Below, in pieces: positions 7,764-16,959 of a stretch of 64,000 bases of DNA; the stretch's first letter is position 1, and each line of letters starts with the position of its first letter. The notes beneath the pieces are model-generated. The model was not told the DNA's origin. It ran no database searches and saw nothing but the letters and a program-made list of their open reading frames with translations. Made by a program: the position numbers and the translations under genes. The DNA lies in NCBI RefSeq assembly GCF_019242955.1, contig NZ_CP066129.1, positions 2,046,001 to 2,110,000 on the forward strand. Direction: 5' to 3'. This DNA is from Morganella morganii. Its GTDB lineage: Bacteria; Pseudomonadota; Gammaproteobacteria; Enterobacterales; Enterobacteriaceae.

Positions 7764-9254
7764 ATGCAAACGCCGGACTGGATAACACTCTCACTTTTCT
7801 TCATTATCATGATTGGTATCGGCTTAAATGCGTACCGTCGTGTCAAAGGCACCAAGGATTTTTATGTCGCGGGCGGTGGTCTGCCCTGGTGGCTGGCCGG
7901 GATTTCTCATCATGTGTCGGGGTATTCCGGAGTGGTGTTTACCGGTTATGCCGCCCTTGCCTATGCGACCGGGTTTAACCTGTATGTCTGGTGGGCGCTG
8001 AACGTGACTATTGCCTGTCTGCTGGGTGCGTGGCTGATTGTTCCCCGCTGGGCCCGGTTACGTGATGCGTTACAGATTCAGTCACCGACGGAATACCTCA
8101 AAGTCCGCTACGATATCAAAACCCAGCAGCTGATTGCCTGGCTGGGCGTACTGCTGAAACTGCTGGATACGGCAGGGAAATATGCGGCGATCGGCGTGCT
8201 GTTCTATGGTTTTACCGGTATTCCGATCATTTATGGTGTGCTGATTTCCGGTGTGGTGGCGATGATCTACGTCACCGTCGGCGGGTTGTGGGCCGATACC
8301 ATGAATGACTTTTTCCAGTTCCTGGTCGGAGTTGCCGCCGGGATCGTCATGTTTTTCGTTGTGCAGTCACAGCTGGGTGATATCGGCACCAACTATCTGG
8401 ATATGTGGGACAGACTCCCGGCCGGTCACAGTGACTGGTTTAATGGTCAGTACAGCCCGCTGTTTTTTGCCAGTTTCGCGTTTGTCTGTTTCCTCAGTTA
8501 TAACGGCGGCACCTGGAACCTCGCGTCCCGCTTTATTGCCTCGCCGGACGGTAAGCAGGCACGCCGCGCGATGATCCTGTCCGCGTCGCTTTATCTTATC
8601 TGGCCGCTGATCCTGTTTGCACCGATGTGGGCCGCCCCGCTGCTGATCCCGGATGTTCCGCACGGTGAGCAGACACAAATCTATTCCATGCTGACGCTGA
8701 AATATCTGCCTGCCGGGTTTGTCGGTGTGATCCTTGCCTCTATGTTTGCCGCAACGTTGTCGATGGTGGCTTCTGATGCCAATGCGATCAGTTCTGTCTT
8801 ATCACGGGATATCCTGCCGCTGATCTCGAAAAGAGTGAAAAAAGCCAACGGTGAAACGCCGCTGTGGATGGCGCGTACCGTCACATTCACCTTTACCCTC
8901 TGCACGATTATCCTGGCGCTGAATCAGGAGCACTTCGGCGGCATTATCGGGCTGATCGTGGTGTGGTTCGGCGGGTTAATCGGTCCGGCCTCCATTCCGA
9001 TGGTTCTGGGTCTGCTGCCATTCTATAAACATTGCGGGCCGAAAATCGCTATCACATCCATGCTGATTGGTCTGGCCGTCTTTGCCGGTACCAAACTGTT
9101 TGTGACTGATCCGTCTATGGCATTGTCTGTCGGTGGCCCGGTCTTCTGTTCGCTGGTGTTCTTTACCCTTGCAGCCATTGTGGCGCGCAAAAATCCGGTA
9201 AAACCGGAAGTGGATGCCCTGATGCATAAACTGAGCCGCGACGGAGGTCACTGA
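7764..9254 (+). CDS. Sodium:solute symporter (SSS family), probable sugar or amino-sugar importer
   Basis: The 496-aa integral membrane protein has about 13 hydrophobic segments. SSS-family features include the N-terminal MIGIGLNAYRRVKGTKDFYVAGGGLPWW region and SMFAATLSMVASDANAISSVLSRDIL in the sodium-site helix. It is the first gene of a tightly packed operon. Only one nucleotide separates it from the AGE epimerase gene, so its substrate is probably the sugar processed by that operon. The transport is not phosphorylating, so a separate kinase is needed if the pathway uses NagA- and NagB-type steps. The exact substrate cannot be read from the sequence. Confidence 0.9.
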   Translation: MQTPDWITLSLFFIIMIGIGLNAYRRVKGTKDFYVAGGGLPWWLAGISHHVSGYSGVVFTGYAALAYATGFNLYVWWALNVTIACLLGAWLIVPRWARLRDALQIQSPTEYLKVRYDIKTQQLIAWLGVLLKLLDTAGKYAAIGVLFYGFTGIPIIYGVLISGVVAMIYVTVGGLWADTMNDFFQFLVGVAAGIVMFFVVQSQLGDIGTNYLDMWDRLPAGHSDWFNGQYSPLFFASFAFVCFLSYNGGTWNLASRFIASPDGKQARRAMILSASLYLIWPLILFAPMWAAPLLIPDVPHGEQTQIYSMLTLKYLPAGFVGVILASMFAATLSMVASDANAISSVLSRDILPLISKRVKKANGETPLWMARTVTFTFTLCTIILALNQEHFGGIIGLIVVWFGGLIGPASIPMVLGLLPFYKHCGPKIAITSMLIGLAVFAGTKLFVTDPSMALSVGGPVFCSLVFFTLAAIVARKNPVKPEVDALMHKLSRDGGH

Positions 9255-9255
9255 T

Positions 9256-10524
9256 ATGGGATTAACCACGCAACAGAAAGCACAATGCCGCGCTTTATGG
9301 CAGCAGGAGCTGGAACAGAACATTTTACCGTTCTGGCTGCGGGCGGTTGATACGGATTCCGGCGGCGTGTTTACCTGCTTCAGTAATGACGGCAGCACAC
9401 TGCTGAGTGAAAACAAGTTTACCTGGTCACAGGGGCGTTTTTTGTGGAATGAAAGCCGTCAGGTGTCGCTGATCCGCAGCGGGTTATGTCAGGGGGATGC
9501 CGCCCCCCTGCTGGCGCATGCAAAACAAACGGCAGATTTTTTGCTGAACCACGCTTTTCTCGATAACGGCCATTGTGCCTTTTTGCTGGATCGCCGTGGT
9601 AATAAGCTGGAAATGAAACCGGGCGAGGGGTATGACACGTCGTTTTATGCCGATTGTTTTGTCGTGATCGGCCTGTGTGAATATGCCTTTGTTTCCGGTG
9701 AAAACCGGTATTTTGAGCATGCGCTGGTACTGTATGACAATGTCAGCCGGCGGCTGGCATCAGGCCGGGTACGGAGTGAGCCGTATCCCGCGCCGCCGGG
9801 TTTTGAACCGTACGCCTATGAAATGATTATGCTGGGAACGGTGACGGAGTTGCTGCGTTATGCTCTCCGTTATCAGCACCCGGCGCTTTCACGGCTGACA
9901 ACCCTGACACGGCGCAGCCTTGAGCGGATTTTTACGGAGTTTCACGACCCGGAAACACTGATCCCGCTGGAGATGAAAGTAACGCCTGAGTACCGCGATA
10001 CCCTGCTCGCCCGTCATAAAACACCGGGCCACACCCTGGAAAATATGTGGTTCTGCTTCCATGCCGCGCAACTGCTTGGTGAGACAGAGACGTATTTGCC
10101 CGCCATTGCGAAAATTACCCCGCTGATGTGGCATATGGGCTGGGATGAGAAATACGGCGGGCTGTTCCGCTACACCCTGGCGGACGGCTCTCCGCCTGCC
10201 GGGCGTCTGCTTGGCGGCGATCTGTATGAAACCCTGATAACAGATACGTGGAGCAGTAAAATCTGGTGGGTACATTCGGAAGCGCTGTACACCCTGCTGC
10301 TGATGGCTGATCAGAGTAACGATCCGCAATTTTTCAGTCTCTATCAGCAGACGGCAGACTATGTGCTGGACACCTTCCCGAACCGGGAACAGGGAGAATG
10401 GACACAAATCCGTGATCGCAAAGGTGCCCCGCTGAACAAGGTGGTAGCGTTGCCGGTAAAAGATCCGTTCCATATCATGCGCAATCTGCAACTGATTGTG
10501 TCACTGTGCGGGTCATTATCATGA
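9256..10524 (+). CDS. AGE-family epimerase/isomerase (N-acylglucosamine 2-epimerase-like)
   Basis: The 422-aa protein has the alpha/alpha-barrel signatures of the N-acylglucosamine 2-epimerase family: KFTWSQGRFLWNES near residue 54, PGHTLENMWFCFHAA near 255 and WWVHSEALYTLLL near 336. The His residues in the latter two are the expected acid-base catalysts. Family members interconvert C2 epimers of (N-acyl)hexosamines or aldose/ketose pairs such as mannose and fructose. It follows the symporter with one spacer base and overlaps the next gene by an ATGA, so the genes are translationally linked. The context favours an amino sugar. Confidence 0.88.
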   Translation: MGLTTQQKAQCRALWQQELEQNILPFWLRAVDTDSGGVFTCFSNDGSTLLSENKFTWSQGRFLWNESRQVSLIRSGLCQGDAAPLLAHAKQTADFLLNHAFLDNGHCAFLLDRRGNKLEMKPGEGYDTSFYADCFVVIGLCEYAFVSGENRYFEHALVLYDNVSRRLASGRVRSEPYPAPPGFEPYAYEMIMLGTVTELLRYALRYQHPALSRLTTLTRRSLERIFTEFHDPETLIPLEMKVTPEYRDTLLARHKTPGHTLENMWFCFHAAQLLGETETYLPAIAKITPLMWHMGWDEKYGGLFRYTLADGSPPAGRLLGGDLYETLITDTWSSKIWWVHSEALYTLLLMADQSNDPQFFSLYQQTADYVLDTFPNREQGEWTQIRDRKGAPLNKVVALPVKDPFHIMRNLQLIVSLCGSLS

Positions 10525-11804
10525 TACTCGGCGTCAGTAAAACGGATATCACACCGTCACTGCCGGTGAAATTAGGCGGATTTGCGTTCCGGAAACAGCC
10601 CTGTACACAGATTGGCATGCCGCTGTATGCCCGCTGTTTTATCCTGAACCGGCAGCATGCTGTTGTCAGTCTCGAACTGTTGTTTGCCGGTGATAACCTC
10701 AACCGGCAGATCCGCACGGCACTGGCAGACATACCGGAACTGGCCGGACTGGATCTGATCCTGTCAGCCACTCACAGCCACAGTACACCGCAGACTGCTG
10801 ACACTCACTCGCCGCAGCTGGGCGAATGTGACCCGCAATACAATGCCTTTATCACACAGCAGGTTATTACCGGTCTGCAGACAGCACTTGCGGCCGGACA
10901 GCCGGTGACAGCACACATTACCGAATCCCCCTGTCCTTTGGCCGTGCACCGGCGGCTGATGGTCAGCGGTGAGATCACCATGGCACCAAATCCGGATGAA
11001 CCCGCAGATACCATCGCCACGCTGGTGAGATTTACTAATACGGATCAAAAGGTCTGCGCGGTGCTGGTGCATAACCAGTGTCACCCGACCATCACCGGCG
11101 ACAATATACTGTCCGGTGAATATCCGGGCGTGGTCTGTGATGAGATTGAAACCGCCTTCCCGGGCGCTGTATGTATGTTGCTGCAAGGGTTCTGCGGGGA
11201 TCTGCGTCCGGCCCTGGTCCGTGACGGGCAGTTTTACCGCGGGGATTACGCGCAGATGGAAACCTGCGGAAAACAGCTGGCGGCGCTCTTCCTGGATGCA
11301 TTGCAACAACCGGATTTACAGTACTTTCCGCTGACATCACCGCCGTCTTTCCGCCACCGCCGGGTGTCGCTGCCATTACAGCCTGTCATGAACACAGAAC
11401 AACTGATTCAGTTCCGTGATACTCATGCGCCGGACAGTATTGAACATGAATGGGCGGTGACCAAACTGGAACAAACAGAACGCGGGATCCCCCTGCGTGC
11501 GAAACAAACCATCACTCTGTCCTGCCTGCATATTTCACCACAGCTGAAATTGCTGACGGTCAGTGCGGAAGTCGTTAATCACTACCAGCAATTATTACGC
11601 ACCAAAGGGAAATATTTCCTGGGGATCGGCTACAGCAACGGTATGGCCGGTTATCTGCCGTCAGCCCGCCAGATTGCCGAAGGCGGTTATGAGCCACACG
11701 ATTCCGCATACTACTTTTATCTTGATGCCCCGTTTGCGCCGCAGGCGGAGCACCTTTTTACAGAGGCGTTATTCCGCCTGTCGGAGGAAAATAATGATGA
11801 CTGA
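10521..11804 (+). CDS. Neutral/alkaline ceramidase-like hydrolase (N-terminal ceramidase fold), unknown substrate
   Basis: The 427-aa cytoplasmic protein resembles the N-terminal catalytic domain of neutral ceramidases. It has the early SKTDITPSLPVKLGGFA, the His-rich SATHSHSTPQTADTHSP (about 80-97), VHNQCHPTITGDN (about 178-190) and LLQGFCGDLRP. His residues in these loops would be zinc ligands. True neutral ceramidases are secreted and much longer, whereas this protein has no signal peptide and lacks the C-terminal domain. A likelier role is hydrolysis of an amide or ester on a sugar derivative. The ATG at 10521 overlaps the epimerase stop (ATGA); a GTG at 10506 is less likely. Confidence 0.8.
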   Translation: MILGVSKTDITPSLPVKLGGFAFRKQPCTQIGMPLYARCFILNRQHAVVSLELLFAGDNLNRQIRTALADIPELAGLDLILSATHSHSTPQTADTHSPQLGECDPQYNAFITQQVITGLQTALAAGQPVTAHITESPCPLAVHRRLMVSGEITMAPNPDEPADTIATLVRFTNTDQKVCAVLVHNQCHPTITGDNILSGEYPGVVCDEIETAFPGAVCMLLQGFCGDLRPALVRDGQFYRGDYAQMETCGKQLAALFLDALQQPDLQYFPLTSPPSFRHRRVSLPLQPVMNTEQLIQFRDTHAPDSIEHEWAVTKLEQTERGIPLRAKQTITLSCLHISPQLKLLTVSAEVVNHYQQLLRTKGKYFLGIGYSNGMAGYLPSARQIAEGGYEPHDSAYYFYLDAPFAPQAEHLFTEALFRLSEENNDD

Positions 11805-12573
11805 TTCTCTTGTTACTGCCGGTCAGAAAGACCTGCTGCACTATGCTGTTTATGCAAACCGTGATGCGATGGGACGTGCGGCGGCAGAAAAAGCCCGCGA
11901 TATTATTGTTCAGTGTCAGGCATCACAGCCGGAAGTCCGTATTATTTTTGCCTCTGCGCCCTCGCAGAATGAATTTTTGCAGCACCTGCAATCATTTCCG
12001 GAAATTGACTGGTCAAAAGTGACGGCATTTCATATGGATGAATATATCGGTCTGCCGCCGGGCGCACCGCAGGCGTTCAGTCACTATATTCAGGAACATC
12101 TGTTTGATGCGGTAAAACCGGCGGCAACGCATTTTATCCGGGCGCATGCCACGGACAGTGACGCGGAATGCCGCCGCTATGCGGAACTGCTTTCCGCCGC
12201 GCCGGTGGATCTGGTGTGTCTGGGTGTCGGCGAAAACGGTCATATTGCCTTTAATGATCCGTGGGTGGCGGATTTCAGTGACAGCGACATTGTCAAACGG
12301 GTGCAACTGGATGAACAGTGCCGTCAGCAACAGGTCAACGACGGCTGCTTTGCGCGGACAGATGATGTCCCGATGTATGCCCTGACACTGACAATTCCTG
12401 CACTGGTCAGTGCCCGCCATATGGTATGTGTGGTACCGGCCGCAACCAAGCGGCAGGCTGTTACGCGGATGATCCATGATCCTGTCAGTGAAGAGCTGCC
12501 GGCAACCATTCTGCGCCGTCACAACAGTGCTTTCCTTTATCTGGATAAAGATTCAGGAGCGGACTTATGCTGA
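11794..12573 (+). CDS. Glucosamine-6-phosphate deaminase/isomerase family protein (NagB-like)
   Basis: The 259-aa protein has NagB-family motifs: FHMDEYIGLPPGAPQAFSHYI near residue 78 and LGVGENGHIAFNDP near 145. In E. coli NagB the second motif reads GNDGHIAFNEP with catalytic Asp 141, His 143 and Glu 148. Here the Asp is Asn and the Glu is Asp, while the His is kept. That suggests a substrate other than plain glucosamine-6-phosphate, or an isomerase/lactonase-like reaction. AGGAGG-type spacing (CGGAGGAA) selects the ATG at 11794, inside the previous gene's end. It overlaps the next gene by 7 nt. Confidence 0.87.
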   Translation: MMTDSLVTAGQKDLLHYAVYANRDAMGRAAAEKARDIIVQCQASQPEVRIIFASAPSQNEFLQHLQSFPEIDWSKVTAFHMDEYIGLPPGAPQAFSHYIQEHLFDAVKPAATHFIRAHATDSDAECRRYAELLSAAPVDLVCLGVGENGHIAFNDPWVADFSDSDIVKRVQLDEQCRQQQVNDGCFARTDDVPMYALTLTIPALVSARHMVCVVPAATKRQAVTRMIHDPVSEELPATILRRHNSAFLYLDKDSGADLC

Positions 12574-13715
12574 TCCGCGCTAAAACCCTGAACGGCAAGC
12601 CGGTTACTGTCACGGCGGATAACGGTGTTATCTCCGGTATTGAGCCCCTGCATACTGATACTCCGGAAAATCTGCCGTATGTCGCCGCCGGACTGACGGA
12701 TTTGCAGGTCAACGGTTACGCGGGAACGGATTACAACACCCTGCCGCTGCACCGGGATGATGTCCGCCACAGTTACGAAAAATTATATCAGAAAGGGGTG
12801 ACCAGCCTGTGCCCGACCATTATCACCAACAGCGATAGTGCGATTTCACAGCTGATGTCTGATTTTGCTGTCTTTTGTGCCGCTGATCCCCGGATTCGGG
12901 CCTCCACAGCAGGTATTCATCTGGAAGGACCGTTTATTTCACCGGTCAGCGGTCCGCGCGGTGCGCACGATAAAGCCTGTGTGCAGCACTGCGATGCTGA
13001 AAAAGTCCGGCAGTGGCATGATTTATCACAGGGATTGCTGCGGATACTGACACTCTCTCCTGAACAGGAAGACGGGCTGGCAGACACTATCCGCTTTTGT
13101 ACGGATAACAATATCCGTGTCTCCATCGGCCATACCGCAGCAACACCGGAGCAAATCCGCCGCGCCGCAGAACTGGGCGCGACAATGTCCACTCACCTCG
13201 GCAACGGCTGTGAATTGCAGATGCACCGCCACCATAACCCCATCTGGGCACAGCTGGCGGAAGACAACCTGTGGAGCGGCATTATTACTGATGGTTTTCA
13301 TCTGCCGCCGTCACTGATCAAAGTGATCCTGCGCGCCAAACAGGGAAAAATTCTGCTGACCAGCGATACCACGGCATTCGGCGGTATGGCACCGGGCCGT
13401 TATCACACCCATATCGGCGGTGATGTGGTGCTGACAGAGCAAGGCCGTCTGCATCTTGCTGCGAATGAAGAACTGCTGGCAGGCTCGGCGCAATCCGCTC
13501 TGGATTGTGTCAGTTTTCTGATCCGCAGCGGACTGAGTGACGCAGAACACGCCTGGCGTTATGCCGCTGAAAACCCGGCCGCGTTCCTCGGACTGGCAGA
13601 CAGAGGCACACTCACGGCCGGAAAACGGGCGGATATCGTGGTACTTGATATCCGGGGCAGCACATTGCAGGTGCTGGAAACGTATCTTCAGGGGGAGGCG
13701 GTTTACCGCGCATAA
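12567..13715 (+). CDS. N-acetylglucosamine-6-phosphate deacetylase (NagA-like amidohydrolase)
   Basis: The 382-aa amidohydrolase-fold protein has the NagA metal and catalytic signatures: GIHLEGPFISP (metal-ligand Glu), VSIGHTAATPEQI (His), MSTHLGNGCELQ (His) and LLTSDTTAFGG (catalytic Asp). The C terminus has the usual GTLTAGKRADIVVLD of this superfamily. It should remove the N-acetyl (or another N-acyl) group from a phosphorylated amino sugar before the NagB-like step. It overlaps nagB-like by 7 nt and is followed 2 nt later by the SIS gene. A second amidase-type gene in the same operon (ceramidase-like) suggests a doubly substituted or unusual N-acyl sugar. Confidence 0.88.
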   Translation: MLIRAKTLNGKPVTVTADNGVISGIEPLHTDTPENLPYVAAGLTDLQVNGYAGTDYNTLPLHRDDVRHSYEKLYQKGVTSLCPTIITNSDSAISQLMSDFAVFCAADPRIRASTAGIHLEGPFISPVSGPRGAHDKACVQHCDAEKVRQWHDLSQGLLRILTLSPEQEDGLADTIRFCTDNNIRVSIGHTAATPEQIRRAAELGATMSTHLGNGCELQMHRHHNPIWAQLAEDNLWSGIITDGFHLPPSLIKVILRAKQGKILLTSDTTAFGGMAPGRYHTHIGGDVVLTEQGRLHLAANEELLAGSAQSALDCVSFLIRSGLSDAEHAWRYAAENPAAFLGLADRGTLTAGKRADIVVLDIRGSTLQVLETYLQGEAVYRA

Positions 13716-13717
13716 CG

Positions 13718-14494
13718 ATGATAAATACAACAACTGATCCGCTGGCATTATCCGCGGAATATCTCAGCAAAATTACCGCACATCTGCACATCGTGCTGGA
13801 CAGTAACCGTGAGACGTTACCGCAGGCTGCCGCCCTGCTGGCGGAGCAGATAACACGGGATAACCTGATCCACGTTGCGGCATCCGGCGGACATTCCAAC
13901 CTCGGCCCCCAGGAAGTTTTTTTCCGCGCCGGGGGGCTGATGCATATTAATCCGATCCTTGATGAAGGTACGCTGCTAACAAACGGCGCACTGCGCTCAA
14001 TGGCGGTTGAACGGCTGCCGGGCTTCGGCAGGATTGTGATGAATAACAACCCGGTGCAGACCGGGGAAGTGATGGTGCTTATCAATGCGTATGGTATTAA
14101 TGCCTCTGTCATTGATATTGCCCTTGAAGCGAAAAAGCGCGGGGTGACGGTGATAGCAGTAACGTCGGTTGCCCACGCCGGGGAAACACCGGCAGATCAC
14201 CCCGCGCGCCACCCTTCGGGACAGAACCTGTGTGATATTGCCGACCTGGTGCTGGATTCACAGGTTCAGGTCGGTGATGCGGTTATGCAGATCCCGGGGA
14301 TAACTCAGCAGGTGGCGGCGATGTCCACCTTTGCCAATGCTTTTCTTCTGAATGCTCTGATAACCGAAACGGTAAATCTGCTGGCACAGCAAGGCATCGA
14401 ACCGCCAATCTGGAAAAGCGGCAATGCCACCGGCGGCGATGACTGGAATCAGCAGTTTATTGATCGCTTCCGGCACCGCATCCGCTTATTGTAG
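13718..14494 (+). CDS. SIS-domain sugar phosphate-binding protein
   Basis: The 258-aa protein has a sugar isomerase (SIS) domain: the phosphate-binding HVAASGGHSNLGPQEVFFRAGG near residue 51 and a downstream VTVIAVTSVAHAGET stretch. It resembles uncharacterised UPF0309/SIS proteins rather than GlmS or MurQ. It probably isomerises, lyses or senses a phosphosugar in the operon's pathway. It is the last gene, 2 nt after the NagA-like gene, and a strong hairpin follows it. Confidence 0.85.
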   Translation: MINTTTDPLALSAEYLSKITAHLHIVLDSNRETLPQAAALLAEQITRDNLIHVAASGGHSNLGPQEVFFRAGGLMHINPILDEGTLLTNGALRSMAVERLPGFGRIVMNNNPVQTGEVMVLINAYGINASVIDIALEAKKRGVTVIAVTSVAHAGETPADHPARHPSGQNLCDIADLVLDSQVQVGDAVMQIPGITQQVAAMSTFANAFLLNALITETVNLLAQQGIEPPIWKSGNATGGDDWNQQFIDRFRHRIRLL

Positions 14495-14500
14495 CCTTAT

Positions 14501-14532
14501 CCGGCGGTATCGTTCCGGTGCCGCCGGGTTTT
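14501..14532 (+). terminator. Rho-independent terminator of the amino-sugar operon
   Basis: CCGGCGG at 14501-14507 pairs with CCGCCGG at 14521-14527 and is followed by GTTTT. It lies 6 nt after the SIS gene stop. Confidence 0.8.
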
Positions 14533-14799
14533 AACAATGCAGCATATTTTCAACATCTGCTCACCTTTCTTATTATCTCCCGGCGTGATTGTAACGGTTT
14601 GTTTTCAATTATCTTGACCACTTTCCCGTTTCAGACGATTAGTCATATTTTTTAGTGACTTAGCCTGCCCTGTTTTCTTAAGATGAAAACGGATCTCATT
14701 AACACTTGATGTTATTTGTTTCAGAAAAATTATTTCAGGGAATACACCGGATATAACCGGTGTCTTGGTCAGGCATTATATAAAAATGAGTTTTAAAAA
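14533..14799 (+). promoter_or_regulatory. Leader region of the TonB receptor operon
   Basis: About 270 AT-rich nucleotides without a gene. A stem (ACACCGG at 14744-14750 with CCGGTGT at 14757-14763) sits in the presumed 5' untranslated region about 40 nt before the receptor start. I looked for a Fur box and found only a weak TGA...TCA dyad near 14684-14698, too poor to call. Confidence 0.35.
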
Positions 14800-16950
14800 A
14801 TGAAAATAAACAGCAGGAAACTGGCGCTGGTTTCACTGATCCTGTCATATTCACAATTATCCGCCGGGGCGGAAAATACAGTAAAACAGGATACAGAAAG
14901 CGGTGATACGTTAATTGTCACCGCGTCAGGCCGTGAAGAACAACAGCGAAAATCCACCGTCACCACGCAGGTTATTGACAGTGATCAGATTGAACGCTCA
15001 CGGGCGGAAAGTCTGACTGAATTACTGGCACAAAACAGTGTCGGTTTTTTCAGTGAATGGAGTCCCGGGCAGACATCCATTAATATCCGCGGCGCTGCAA
15101 CAGATGGCCAGGGAAAAGATTTTGCCGGGCAGGTGCTGGTATTAGTTAACGGCCGCCGTGCGGGAACCGCCAACTTATCCAAATTATCACCGAAAGATGT
15201 CAGCCGGATTGAAGTTATCCGCGGGCCCTCTTCGGTTATTTACGGCTCTCAGGCAATGGGCGGCGTGATTAATATTTTCCTGAAAAACGGATTAACCGAC
15301 GAAGGCGGGAAAATTTCAGCGGAAACCGGTTCATGGGGACTGGCACAGACCTACGGCGGCTATGGTTTTCAGAATGATGACGGCGATATTTACGGCTATG
15401 TCGGGTTTGAAGCCGGCCGCCGTGATGATTACCATTCCGGGAAAGGCGGCAGCAAACAGGAAAATACCAACTGGGAACGTTTTGGTTTAAGCGGTAATTT
15501 AGGCTGGAAGATTAACGAAAGTAACCTGCTCGATGTATCACTGCGGACAGACGGTATTTATGACGGCGGTTTCCGTGGTTCAACCGGGAATATTTACGCC
15601 AAAGATACCCGTTATAACCGCTCGGCGGATGTGGTCTGGAAAAACGGCACCGACGACAGTATTTTCAGAATGAACAGCCATGCCTATTTTGTGCAGGACG
15701 TGGATAATTTCCGCTGGGCATCACCGCTGACAGCGAAAACCCGCAGTGATCATAACCGTCGTCAGCTGGATATTTACGGCGTGAAATTCCAGCCGGTAAT
15801 AAAACTCCATGAGCAGAACGATCTGTTATTAGGCGTTGATTATGAATACAGCCGTCTGCGTTCAGAACGTGATCAGGTCAGTGTCAGCGGCAACCCGGTA
15901 AAACAATCGGCACCGTACGATAATAATCAGACTGAAAATCAGTATGCCGTTTATTTTGATGACCGGCAGAGTTTATTTGATGACAGCTGGATAATCCGCG
16001 GCGGGATGCGTTATACCTACGGGAAAACCAATTTTGATAAAACCCCGAACCTGGATAATCAGTTCACCGGCAGCGCCTCATATAATCAGTTAACCTGGAG
16101 TCTCGGTACCAACTATCAGGTCAATGACTGGCTGAACCTGAAATCCTCTGTCGCCACCGGTTACCGTGCGCCGACCGCCACACAGCTGGGCGCGGATTAT
16201 ATTACGCTGTCCGGCACGCAATATCTGGGAAACAGTTCCCTGAAAGCGGAAAGTAACCGTCAGTTTGAAGTGGGCGCGACACTCGGTGACTCCCTGAATT
16301 CCGTGGATATTGCCCTGTTTCAGAATACCATTCAGAACAGAATACAGACCAACGTTCTGGCGCCGAATGTTTATCAGTATGCCAACAGCGACGATGATAT
16401 TGTGGTGCGCGGACTGGAAATTAACAGCCATGCCACGGTTAACCGTGTATTTGACTGGCAGACAGACTGGGATTGGGTCATGCGTTTAAACGGCAGCTGG
16501 AATTTCGATATGGAAGATAAAGGTGCCAAAATAACCGCGACCAATAACAGTAATAAAGTTCAGCGCATGTATCAGTACCAGGCTGCATTTATTAACGAGC
16601 TTTATTTTACCAATGCCCGTTATCCGTGGAGCATTCAGTTACAGGGAATTCTGCGCGGGCCGATGTGGTATAAAACCGAAGAAGGAATTATTCCGGAGAT
16701 CCGCCCTTATTCCTCATATGTCATGCGTAAATCACCATTTATGGTCTGGAATCTTCAGGCAGATGTGGATATCAGCCAGTCGCTGACGCTGTACGGACGG
16801 ATAGACAATATTCTGGATAAAAACGAACATCCGGTCTTTTTTGCCCTGGATGAAGACCCGTATATTATGCTGCCGTCAAAATCCAACGGCAGTCCGGGAA
16901 CCTCTATGCCCGGCCGGTCATTTATTGCCGGTGTGACATACCGTTTTTAA
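14800..16950 (+). CDS. TonB-dependent outer-membrane receptor (haem, siderophore or similar ligand)
   Basis: The 716-aa protein has a signal peptide (to about residue 24), a TonB box (DTLIVTAS near residue 36) and a plug domain (VLVLVNGRRAGTANLSKLSP, RIEVIRGPSSVIYGSQAMGGVINI). A 22-strand barrel follows, ending in the aromatic FIAGVTYRF. The barrel contains GYRAPTATQL followed by NSSLKAESNRQFEVG, reminiscent of FRAP/NPxL motifs in haem and siderophore receptors. It is followed 9 nt later by a binding protein, permease and ATPase, which together form a full outer-to-inner membrane uptake route. The ligand cannot be decided from the sequence. Confidence 0.9.
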   Translation: MKINSRKLALVSLILSYSQLSAGAENTVKQDTESGDTLIVTASGREEQQRKSTVTTQVIDSDQIERSRAESLTELLAQNSVGFFSEWSPGQTSINIRGAATDGQGKDFAGQVLVLVNGRRAGTANLSKLSPKDVSRIEVIRGPSSVIYGSQAMGGVINIFLKNGLTDEGGKISAETGSWGLAQTYGGYGFQNDDGDIYGYVGFEAGRRDDYHSGKGGSKQENTNWERFGLSGNLGWKINESNLLDVSLRTDGIYDGGFRGSTGNIYAKDTRYNRSADVVWKNGTDDSIFRMNSHAYFVQDVDNFRWASPLTAKTRSDHNRRQLDIYGVKFQPVIKLHEQNDLLLGVDYEYSRLRSERDQVSVSGNPVKQSAPYDNNQTENQYAVYFDDRQSLFDDSWIIRGGMRYTYGKTNFDKTPNLDNQFTGSASYNQLTWSLGTNYQVNDWLNLKSSVATGYRAPTATQLGADYITLSGTQYLGNSSLKAESNRQFEVGATLGDSLNSVDIALFQNTIQNRIQTNVLAPNVYQYANSDDDIVVRGLEINSHATVNRVFDWQTDWDWVMRLNGSWNFDMEDKGAKITATNNSNKVQRMYQYQAAFINELYFTNARYPWSIQLQGILRGPMWYKTEEGIIPEIRPYSSYVMRKSPFMVWNLQADVDISQSLTLYGRIDNILDKNEHPVFFALDEDPYIMLPSKSNGSPGTSMPGRSFIAGVTYRF

Positions 16951-16959
16951 CCGGCAACA

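Noticed and set aside
14684-14698. Fur box upstream of the first TonB receptor
   Set aside because: Only about 9 of 14 core positions match the 7-1-7 pattern; too weak to call.
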